Source: Anniella stebbinsi
Lineage: Eukaryota > Chordata > Lepidosauria > Squamata > Anniellidae
Direction of reading: 5' to 3'
Length of the DNA stretch: 64,000 nucleotides
Assembly (NCBI GenBank): GCA_029215795.1
Contig: JARDYH010000005.1
Coordinates: forward strand, 40,802,001 to 40,866,000
Below the pieces are notes generated by a model. It had not been told where the DNA came from and did not search any database. It saw only the letters and a program-made list of their open reading frames with translations. The position numbers and the translations under genes were made by a program. Positions 13,805-26,000 of the stretch are shown here, piece by piece (within the stretch, counting starts at the first letter, position 1; each line of letters opens with the position of its first letter).

Positions 13805-16800
13805 TCTTTTTAAAAAACACAGTGATTCTCTTACTTTCAACAATTATTTCTGAAGTAGTTCAAATAATATGACTGGTGATACATTGTGTTTTATTGGGAA
13901 TACATTTCCCATGCTCCTTTGAGAACTCCTCTCTCACCACTCAGCTGTTGCAAAATTGAACTTTTGTATCCAGACAATAAGCCTGCAGTCATACAAAAAT
14001 TCCATGTTGATCAATGTAATTGCTTGCCTAAATCCTCTAATGATGAAGAGCCAACCAGCTCATTTCCAGGGTTGCATTTACCATGTCCATATTGTTCATC
14101 CTCTGTTTTTCAGCTAAACTACTCAAATAGTTTACTTGTTGTGGTGAGAAAAGAGAATGGGAAGTCAATGAGTTTGCATGTGAATACCCTGATTAACACC
14201 CTGTATTTATGTGAATGAGTCCAAGCAATTTCAGTGAAACTAGTTTTCAAATGATGGCACTGATGCAGGGAACCATGGCTGGGATCCACCAGAGGCCTAG
14301 CATGAGAGGGAGACAATTCTCATTAGCCCTGAGCCCCTGTGTTTGCACCTGTAGTGGAACACTGATCTGGATAGTTCCTTGACTCTCAGGAGTAATGTTT
14401 GGAGGGGTGCAGTTCACTGCAGTGCGAAAGAGGATATGGAAAAGACCCATTCCAAAAGTGGAATTCTGGTCACACTTTCTAGGACCCAAGCTCATGGATT
14501 CAGCAGAACTCTGCAGGCGCACGTGCCTTCCTGAAAGGAGTTCAGGGGCTGGAGAGCAGAAGTCTCTCTAGGCTGCAATCATGCTGAGTAGAAGCAGTGG
14601 GAGGAACTCCCAGTCCTGATGCCCCCTCCCACCCTTCTGCCTTCCAATAGGTGACTGGTGCTGTGAGGATCTTCACTCAGAAGATTCTCTCAGTGAGAGT
14701 TTCCTAGTGCTTAAACAATGTCTTATTTATGTGAACCTTGGCCAGTCTGGTCCATTGGAGGGATAGTAGAATGCAATAAAATGGTCATACCAATAGAATG
14801 GAAAACACAGAGGTTACAAATATGAGGACAGCAGCAGCTAGGTCCCCTGCTGAAATTGATAGGAAGCTTTATACCTATTGACCTGGTTTGCATGACACGG
14901 TGAGCTGTGGTGCATGCCAGGTGCCATTTTGAATAAGCAACCAGATGGGATGTTTAGCCCTTGCATAACCCTTGGCTTGTTGGAAAAATGCAACCCCCCA
15001 ATGGGGTGTTTAACCCTTGGCTTGTTGCAAATAACTCACGGTGAGCCTGGTGTGTCGTGCAAACTGGGCTATTTTGTAAGCGAGTTTTGCAAAGCTCTGC
15101 TGCGAGTTCACAGGCTGGGGAAATGCAGCGGCAGCATGGCTTACAGAAGGGCCAATAATGGGGCCACACAGGAGAGTGTGTAGGCCTGGCCCAAGGCAGG
15201 TTGCTGCCTGAAGCACCAGGGACCCGCTGCGCCCCCATGGCCCCCTCCATTCCGCCCCTTCCTGTGATCCCCTCCCCCCACTGCAGCCTCTTCTGCCCCC
15301 TCCTGCGCCCACCCAAGGAGCAGCAGACGCTCAGTCAGCCGGGCACTTTGCTGTGCCTCGCCTCCTGACCCTGCCCACTGCCAGGCAGCGTAGTGTTCCA
15401 AGCGTGAACATGCACACCTGCATTGCCAGTGTGCTGCCTCTGTAAGGTCTTTCTGCCTTCAGGAGCCAAGTAGTGCCTCTGTGTCCATCTAGCGCAGCTC
15501 CTGAAGGCAGAAAGACCTTACAGAGGCAGCGCGCTGGCAATGCAGATGTGCATGACCCCCTAAGAAAAGTAAGCTGGCTGGCCGGCAGGGTCGGGAGGCA
15601 AGGCACTGCATGGTGCATGGGTGACCGAGCGGCTGCTGCTTCTTGGGCCGGCCGACTGCCTGCATGGCTAGCAAGCAGCAGCAGATGCTTTGCAGGGGGA
15701 GAATGCCGCTCATCCCCTCGTCCACCGCCTGCTGCGCCTGCTCCCTTCCGGGTAATGGTAAGACCGGCAGAGTGTGGCACCATGGTTATAAAGGGAATGA
15801 AACCATCTATATATACATATGACTAATTCTGCCATGAAATTGCGTACGTTCCTTGACTATAAAGGAATTTAACCAAGCAACAATGCAAATCTATTAAATT
15901 AAATTCATTATAGATATGTACAATTGTTGACTATAACTTCTGTTTCTCTTTTTATCTAGCCTTACATCCACAGTGTGGTTTTCATTTTTTTACTTCGCTG
16001 TCTGGTGATGGAATGTGGCAGGCCGGTTATGAGAAGAGATCCTGTCTTCAGGTTCGTTCACATGCATTCACATGCTTATGTGGACAGAGATAATAATGCA
16101 ACAATGTCCTGTTGCTCTTAATAAATAATGACTGGCAAACATATATAGCACGTTGATATTTGCATGTTCTGTTTTTGTTTAATTGCCAGTTCTCCTATTA
16201 GTACTTCCATACCTTAGGATTCACAGCTGGTTTCACTCTTCGTTTTACTGGGGTTTGCACTGGTTGATGCTTTCGAGAGGTTTGGCCATATGGTTAATCA
16301 GACGTATTTCACAGTTTTTAATGAAGAAAAAAATTCAAGAATTTACAAACAATCTTGTAGTGTTTATGAATAATTCATTCTAGATGGTGGATTATTTCTT
16401 CAGTATAATGCAATTTAATTTTTTTGGGCACAGCTCTGAAAGAAAGTGTCAGCATATTATTTTGTCGTTAAACTACTATGTTGGAGAAAGGAAATTGAAC
16501 AACACCCTTTTTCACATACATCTCATAAATTATAAGTAAAATTCCCTTTGAATCAAGTATCAGTCGAATTAAGATCACCTAGACAGAATATTCCATCTCC
16601 CACCAACTTTAGTGGTTGTTTTTATAAATTGTAAAATAATATTCATAAATGACAGTGTAACTAGAAATTTACAAAACCTTTACTATTATTTATACAGAGA
16701 TTTCTGCCTAGCCCCCAAAGTAAGATAGCGTGTTTTGGAGATCAGTTTTCCACAAAAGCACATAATGGAATTCTGTAAGGGAGGATTTTCTTAATTCTTT

Positions 16801-19800
16801 GTTTGCATATTAGGTCAGTTCTTAGCTTTACTACAAACCCATTCACTGACTGCCTAATTGAAACAAAATTTACTCCTTGGCCTGAAGTGCTTTCAAACTC
16901 TTTGTGATGCCTTTGATCTTTAGGATCTCTCCACAGAAAAAGAGCAGCTACAAGAATCCTGAAGCATCCAATGAAGATGATGACAGAGATGTTCTAGATG
17001 AAAGGGCAAGAGCTCAAAATGCTCTTGACTCTGAAAATCAGGAAGAGGTGAAGCATAATTATGGTGCTTTTCTTACTGTAAAAGTATCTTGCTCTGGTGT
17101 TTATTTCAATTATTTTTGTGTGACGTATAACAAAATGCTTAATCCTACATGCCACTGTAGCTCATAGAGCTCAAAGGCCCTACTGCTGACACCTCTGACA
17201 CTTCACCGGTACTTGCTTATAAAGGCTGCACAGGGATAGGGTTAGGGTTAGACTACTCTACATGTAGGGAAACCAAGATTGGCAAAGCTCTTAATGCTTT
17301 CAATAAGCAGAGCAAAACACAGAAATGGTAGATTATTACAGCATACTTGCTTTGGAAAACTATTCACAGCTCCTGGATCCTCCAGATCCATAAGACTAGC
17401 CAAAGTATTAGCTAGCTAGCTCAGTTTCACTTATTGGGACAAACTCAAGGTCCCCCAAAATGTTTTTTTTTTAATTTCATTAAAGGAGCTAAAAGCTAAA
17501 GAGAGGTGATGCCCTCATCCTCATGGCAACCTAAAGGGGTGCAACCACTTTGGGGTCACCCTTGCTGGGGCAAGCCACACCTTCACCCCCACAGCAGTGC
17601 TGCTAATATTTCTAAGGGTCCAGAAGTCCTCTGATGGCCCAGAGATCAGCGTTGGTGCTTCTGCCTGGTGGTTCTTCAGTGGATTGTGATCACTCAGCAG
17701 ATGGTCTCAATCAAACAAACAGTGAGGATTGACAGGTGATGAGGTGGACAGTTGTTGAAGCAATTCATCAGTCTTCTTCCCTCAGCTCACAGGTAATGAA
17801 GTGCAGAGTGACAAGACTGGCATCTCATAATGCAGCTTCTTCTGTTTCTATGCTGTTTGAAGGGGAATGCCTCATTTGGCTTCTGCTTTGACCAATTAAA
17901 ACCAAAGCAGGAGCAGGAGGAACAGCTATGAGCCTATCCACATTGCCCTTAAAACGACTTATATTCTGTTTAAAAATGTGGTTTTTGAAGTAGTTTCATT
18001 AAGTGGTAGGGAACACTGAGCAGTACTTACATTTCATAGTGACTACTTCCTCCGTCCTGAAAGAGTTCAGTGGTGTGACACATGGTTAATTCTTTGTCTG
18101 TTCTTGTTTAGTTTCTGTTTTGCAGGCTGCTTTACCCGCCCACTTCTGTCTCAGTAACTCAAGCAGCCTGCAAAACAGAAACTAAACAAGAAGAGTCAAG
18201 GAATTAACCCTGTAATACACCAGTGAACAAGGATGAAGCAGTCACTATGAAACGTAAGTACTACTAGTACTTGTAATGAAAGGACTTAAAAACCATGTTT
18301 TTAAATAGAATATAAGTCGTTTTAAGGGCAATGTGGATAGGCACTATGTCTGTATGTATCACCAGCAATCGTCTGCCTTGTTCTTCCAACTTAGAAACCA
18401 GTTATCATTGTCCACAACCTGCGTAAGGAATACAAAAGTGGGAAAGCTTGTTCCTGTTCCTGTTTCAAGAAGAACAAGGAAGGGAGAAAAGTGGCTGCAA
18501 GAACCATCTCTTTTTGTGTTAAAAAAGGTGAGATGGCAAACATGTTTGCCATTATTACTTTTAAATGTTCTGACCTGAAAATAATAGTTTTGCTTTGTAA
18601 TAATTTGCAGAAATGCTTGATCTATTTATTGCTGGTTTATTTATTCATCAAATTTCTATCCCGCCTAATTGCTGAAGCCTAATTGCAGAGGTTCACAAGA
18701 ATTAAAACCATAAAATGCAACACAATAAAACATAGTATAAAAGTTTAAAACTACAGTATTAAATAAAAATGAAAACCAAAATAAAACATAGCAGCAGTGC
18801 AAAGATTTAAAATAAAATTCCACAGTAACACTAGTACAGAAAAACAAACAAAACAAGGTCATACTGTTTATTCCAGGGAAGCAGTGTCTTTAAATTCAGA
18901 ACGTAATCCAAAAGGATTGCTGTTCTTTAGATAACAGGCTCTGAGATCAGGCAGGGTAGGTGGAACGATGGAGACAAAATGCTTCCTGTCTCACCTTAAA
19001 AAAAATCCACTTCCAGCTAGATGACCCTCTCAGCCCCTCCAGCTGACTTAGTTTGCTATGGACATTCCTCCCTTCTGAGCCCCTCCTATAGTTGCAACAG
19101 CTAGAAAAAGGAGAGATATTTTCATTATAAAAAGCCAGAAAAAGATTTCTGCTAAATTATTCTGATCCAGTTTATTGTTCCATACATTCCTATTACTATG
19201 CGTACTGTACACTGTTCACATCATTTTGTGAACTCCCCCATTCTTTGTATTCTTGCCCTTATGATTTATTTATTTGCAATAGTTATATATTGCCCCTCAT
19301 CCCCAAAAAACTTCAGAGTGGTGAATAACAAACAGAATAAAAGAATAACAGCACCATATTAAAAATACTATTTTTAAAGAACAACGTTTTGATAAAACCC
19401 AAATTCTGGTAAAACCACTTCTGGTCATTTCAGGAAGCACCAGAAGCAACACAATGTTGGCACCTGCCTGACCTCCAAAGGCTGGAAATTTCAAAGTAAG
19501 GGAGCCACCACATGGAACGCTCTTCTGGTGGACTCCAATTGGACAATAGGTCCATGTGGAACCACCAGGAAGATGCCCTCAGATTCCCTCAGTGACCAGG
19601 CAGGTGGGTCAGGGAGAAGGCGCTCTCTCAGATATCCTGGTCCCAAATTGTTTAGGGCTTTGTACACTAAGACTAGAAATTTTAAAATGACCTGGTAGGA
19701 AATAGGCAGCCAATGCAGTTTCCTCAGCAAAGGAGTTGCATGCCGAAAGGGGGCAGCTTCTGACAACAGCTGACCTGCTGCATTCTGCAATAGCTCCAGC

Positions 19801-19964
19801 TTCTGGAGCAACTTTAAGGGCTGCTCTGAAAGTCCTTATATAAGGTATAATATGGTACCATATTTGTACCTTATATTTGTGTATTTACTTATTTATTTAT
19901 TTATTTTAATAGGTTTGTATTTTAGTAAGTTTAGAAAGGGAGGGTGTGGGAGGAAGGCACAGAC

Positions 19965-20000
<36 letters not shown>

Positions 20001-23000
20001 CATCAGCAATCCATAAAGTTATAACATTCCATGAAAAGTGGGTTATATTCATGTGTAGTTTACATAAAGTGGGAGGTGAACTGTTCAATCTTAAGAGCAA
20101 TGCGTAGTTTTCTTAACTTTTCCTTTCTATTCTGTAATGACTGATAACTCAATCTAAAGCAAAGATTTGACCACATGCCACATCATCACAAAGATTTAGT
20201 CCATTATCGCCAATGAGAAGAAAATGCTGCTCTCTGATTGGCTGCAGTACATGCTGGGAGTTATAGTTCTCTAACTGGGCCTAGGGACTAGAGTTGTGCA
20301 GAAACTGGTGGATTATACACAAAATAGTCACCAGCGCTTCAGAATTCCAAATCTGAAGCCCTAGTCATTTTTGCCTCTCTCTCCCGTATGATGTATGGAT
20401 GAGTCAATAGGCAAACCAATTATCAAACAAAACAAAAACCAACAACAATGGCCATGGAGCACAGTAGTATGCATGTTTACTTGGAAATATTAAGTGAGAA
20501 TAACAGTAAATCCTTTTTCCCATGCTCATTTTTTATTTGCAGAGACTTTGAGATTAAAAAAAAGAAGTCAGGTAAACACCAAAGTATTTGATTTTAAGTC
20601 CTTTTTTTTCTTATAGGCCTAGCCAGTTTTATTTTAATGCCAACATTTTCTTTCCTTTGTTTGGTATGGTATGGTATACTACTATCCTTACTAAAAAAAA
20701 AAAAACCACCACCCTAGTATCTGTTTGTTTGTTCTAGGAGAAGTTTTAGGGCTCCTAGGACCCAATGGAGCTGGTAAAAGTACAACAATGAATATGATAA
20801 TAGGAGACACAAATCCTAGTGCTGGACAGGTAGGTGTATCTATTTTTGAATAGAAAATTAAATGCAAATAATTTACATGCTTTTACATGCTGGCCCCAAG
20901 GACATGGTAGAACCATCTGAGGCCCGCTGTAATACATTTGCTGGGCACTTCCAGAATAAAATCTCTGGCATCCGTCAGGACTTAGACTCCAGTGTTATAG
21001 CAGATGAATCTAGTGAGGTATCCAGAGCACAGGCTTGTCCTGTTTTCTTGGATGAGTTTCAGTTGGTGCAGCTCGAGGATGTTGACAAGGTGCTTGGACA
21101 GGTTCGTGCAACCACTTCCATATTGGATCCTTGCCCCTCTTGGCTAATAAAAGCTAGCAGGGATGGAACAACTGGCTGGGCCAGGGAAGTGATTAATGCC
21201 TCTTTGCAAGAGGGAGTGGTCCCAGGCCTCCTGAAAGAGGCGGCAGTGAGACCACTCCTAAAGAAATCTTCCCTGGACCCTGAAAATCTTAATAACTACA
21301 GGCCAGTAGCAAATGTTCCATTCCTGGGCAAGGTCCTGGAGCGGGTGGTTGCGAGCCAGCTCCAGGCACTCTTGGATGAGACTGATTATCTGGATCCATT
21401 TCAGTCGGGTTTCAGGCCTGGTTTTGGTACGGAAACAGCCTTGGTCGTCCTGTATGATGACCTATGTCGGGAGAAAGACAGGGGGAGTGTGACTCTGTTG
21501 ATTCTCCTTGATCTCTCAGCGGCTTTCGATACCATCGACCATGGTATCCTTCTGGGACGACTGGCTGAGTTGGGAGTGGGAGGCACTGCATTGCAGTGGT
21601 TCCGCTCCTACTTGGTGGGTCGGCTCCAGAAGGTGGTGCTTGGGGAACATTGCTCGGCCCCGTGGATTCTCCAGTATGGGGTTCCGCAGGGGTCAGTTTT
21701 GTCCCCCATGCTGTTCAATATCTACATGAAACCGTTGAGTGCAGTCATCCGGAGTTTTGGAGTGCATTGTCATCAGTACGCTGATGACACGCAGCTCTAT
21801 TTCTCCTTTTCATCTTCATCAGGTGAGGCTGTGGATGTGCTGAACCAGTGCCTGGCTGTGACAATGGACTGGATGAGGGCTAATAAACTAAAACTCAATC
21901 CAGACAAGACTGAGACGTTGTTAGTGGGTGGTTCCGCTGACCGGATGGAGGGTGTTCAACCTGTTCTGGATGGGGTTGCACTCCCCTTGAAGGAGCGGGT
22001 TCGTAGCTTGGGGGTTCTCCTAGAACCATCTCTGTCACTTGAGGCGCAGGTGGCCTCAGTGGCACGGAGTGCCTTCTACCAACTTTGGTTGGTGGCACAG
22101 CTACGTTCCTATCTGGACAGGGATAACCTGGCTTCAGTTGTCCATGTTCCGGTAACCTCCAAGTTAGATTACTGCAATGCACTCTACGTGGGGCTGCCTT
22201 TGAAGGTGGTTCGGAAGCTGCAGCTTGTGCAAAATGCAGCGGCCAGATTGATAACTGGAACCAGTAGGTTCGAACATATAAGACCTACTCTGGCCCGCTT
22301 GCATTGGCTGCCTGTATGTTTCCGAGCCCGGTTCAAGGTGCTGGTTTTAACCTATAAAGCCTTACACGGCTTGGGACCACAATACCTGATGGAACGCCTT
22401 TCCCGACATGAACCTACCCGAACACTACGTTCAACATCTAAGGCCCTCCTCCGAGTGCCTCCTCCGAGGGAAGCTCGGAGGTCGGCAACAAGAGAGAGGG
22501 CCTTCTCTGTGGTGGCTCCCCGATTGTGGAACGATCTCCCCGGCGAGGCCCGCCTGGCGCCAACATTGTTATCTTTTCGGCGCCAGGTCAAGACTTTCCT
22601 CTTCTCTCAGGCATTTGGCAATATCTGAGGAGCCTGGATTTGTTTTGTTTTGTTTTTGTAGTTTTTGAAGTGTTGATGTGGTTTTTAAATGTATAGATTG
22701 TGTGTATGTTGTATGTTTTTGCTGTTTTAATTTTTGTATATTGTTTTTAATTGTTTTTAATCCTATGTAAACCACCCAGAGAGCTTCGGCTATGGGGCGG
22801 TATACAAATGTAATAAATAAATAAATAAATACATTAAATATTCTTCAGGCTCTAGAAATCATATTATTACATTGAGGCTACAATAGTATGCATACTTACC
22901 TGGGAATAAGGCCCTGGAAGTTAATCGGCCCATGGAAGTTAATTGGTCCTACTTCTGACATGGAATGGACAACAGAGAACCATTTTACATTTGAGATTTC

Positions 23001-26000
23001 TGAACCTTTTCAGCATTCAAAGAAAGTTCAAAGTGGAGACACTCAAGTCAGTCTCAGCAGCTCTTCAGCCTGGGGACTCCATGGCACCCATTGACCTTAT
23101 GGAAGCATAAGTACACATCCCAATTCAACATGCTCATTGTCACTAACATTGTTTTGTCTGCAGTGCACTCCAGTAACAATACAAGGCCTTGCGTTTCGGT
23201 CTCTCTTCTGTCCCTCAGGTGTTTACCAAGGTCATGATCACCCTGGTAGCACACCTGAGAGTCAGAGGAATATATATTCATATTTGGACGATCTATTGAT
23301 CAGATCGCCCTCTCTTTTGAGGGCAGACAGGGATATCAAGGAGACCTTGACCTGCCTGAGACAGCAGAGGTTTGTAGTCAGTCAGGCAAAGAGCTACCTT
23401 TTCCCCACACATCACCTACAACATTTAGGAGTTATCCTAGATACAGCAAACGAAAGAATTTTCCTTTCTCAAGACAGAGTGCCCAACATCATGGAAACAG
23501 CCAGTCAAGCCATCTACATGCCTCAGCCTATGCTTATGAGCCTAGCTCAGCTACAGGGACTGATGATAGCATCAATATTCCATTCCAGGAGGCTGCAGTG
23601 GTTCCTACTGTATCCTATCTTGGAAAAGAGTCCCATGAAGGTGAAGCTATCTTCAGCAATTTTGAATTCTCTGACATGGTGGCTAAGTCCACAGCACCTG
23701 AACTGAGGCTGTCCCCTCAAAGATCCAGTCAGGATAGAAATAACTACAGATGTCAGTCTTTCAGGCTGTGGGGCACATTGCCTAACAAAGATAGCTATGG
23801 GAGTGTGGTCAGAAGAGGAAGCATGCCATCCAATCAACTGGCTAGAGCTGAGGGCAATCAGGCTAGCAATGTTGTCTTTCACTAACCTGATCCATTTACA
23901 GCATGTTCTTATAAGAACAGATAGTGTTACAGCAAAAACATTTGTAATGTAGCAGGGGGAAACTCGCTCAAAGGCCCTACAGCAGGAGGCAGATACACTC
24001 TTGCACTGGGCACAACAAAATTTGGCATCAGTCAGAGCAGAATATCTCCAGGGCTCATTAAATGTGCAAGCAGATTGGCTGAGCAAGAAGTTGGTGAATC
24101 ACAGCGAATGGGAACTTCAACCTCAAGTATTTCATCTTATAGCAAAGTGATGGGGTCGGCCGATCCTCAACTCTTTTGCCACAAGGGCCAACAGGAAGGT
24201 AGAGAGATTCTTCTCTCGATACCACAACCCAGCAGCAGAAGCTACAGATGCACTTCAGTCAGATTGGCCTCAAGGACTACTTTATGCCTTCCCTTCTCTT
24301 CCTGTGATGGCAAGGACACTGCAAAAGATAAGGAATCTAAAAGCTGATGTGGTGATGGTACCCCGAGATGGCCCAGACGGCCCTGGTTTTCGGATCTAGT
24401 GGAGCTCAGTGTGAGTCCTCTCTGGACTCTCCCAATACAACCAAATCTGTTATTGCAGTGTCCAGTCCTACACCAGGATCCAGCGTGGCTTAGTTATGCA
24501 CCTGGAGATTGAGAGGCAGCAACTCCTAGGGCAAACCTTTCAGAGGAGGTGGTGGCAACTATCTTGGCATCCCGCAGAAACTCTACTAACAGTATATATG
24601 AATTGTCATGGAAAATATTCCAAAGATGGTGCAAGCATCAACAAATAGACCTAGAACAGGACAGAATATATTACTTAATTTTATGCAGGCTGGTCTGAAT
24701 AAGGGCCTTGCTCCAGCTACACTTAAGAGACAAGCTGTAGAGCTAGGAAGTATTCTGAAGATGAACAGTGTGACTTCCATATCCTGTCATCACTAGGTCC
24801 AGAGGTTTCTACATGGAGCAGCCATCATCTCTCCACCTGTAGTTCACAAGTTTCCTTCCTGGGACCTTTCACTGGTGCTGAAGGCTCTTACTGGCCCTCC
24901 TTTTGAACTTCTTCATTCAATCCCAATTAAAGAACTCACTTGGAAAGTGGTTTTTCTTGTTGCATTAACATCTGCCAGGAGAGTAGGTGAGCTTGGGGGC
25001 CTTTCTGTTCATCAGGATCTATGCTCTTTCGAACCAAATAGGGTGATATTAAGGATAGATCCTGGGTTCATCCCTAAGGTGAACTCCTTATTTCATAGGA
25101 GTCAGGAAATGATCCTACCTGATTTTTGCCCTAATCCTACTCATCCTAGAGAGAAACAGTGGCATAAACTAGATGTGCATAGAGCTCTGTGGATTTATCT
25201 TAGGCGCATGCAGGAAACTAGAAAGTCAGATTCCATGTTTGTTTCCTATAAAAAAAGGCGACCTAGAAAGGAAAGTTTCTGGATCCACCATTGCTAGATG
25301 GGTAAAGGAGTGCATTGCTTTAGCTTACTCATCTCAGTCCAAGTCTCCCCCACCCCATTGGAATTACAGCTCACTGGGTGTGCAGTGCAGCAACCTCTGC
25401 AGCACTACAGTCTCAGGCACCATAGGAGCATATTCGTAGGGCAGCCACGTGGACCTCTCCTTCCATGTTCACACGCCACTATAACATTGATAAGTATGCT
25501 TCAGCTGAAGCATCATTTGGCCGCAGGGTCCTGAAGCAAGTTCTATAGTGTATGCAGGTGACCCACCCAGGAAAAGATATATCCCTTTCCTGCCTGCTCC
25601 ACTCCCTCGCTGACCGAGAATGGAAAGTTGGTGTTCTGGTCAGCGAGACCAGGCAGCCCCCACCCAGGTTTGTTATGCATACAGTGTTGGTTACAAGGGT
25701 GTGTTTGCACGGTGCCCTATAGTTAGTTAGGGACTCCACACAACAATCCTCAAATTTTTTCTATCTTTTTCAAAGTTGATAGTTGATTTTCTCAGTTAAC
25801 ATTGGACAGGTTTTTTCTTTCCTAAGCTGGCAAGCCTGACAACTGAGAGGGGTTCCTCTCCTTCTGGGTGTTATTAATATGCTCTGAAATGAAAGGATGC
25901 CTTCTGTTGATCACACATCCTCCTTGAGTGGTCTATGATATTTCAAGGGATGCACTTACATTGAACAACATTTTTAACTAAGTCATGATACTAAATATTA

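Noticed and set aside
15331..15783. 150-codon minus-strand frame with an overlapping plus-strand frame
   Set aside because: GC-rich segment with a large hairpin; no similarity to a known protein and no splice or promoter context.
17232..17252. Telomere-like ggttaggg repeats
   Set aside because: Only about two units; too short for an interstitial telomeric site.
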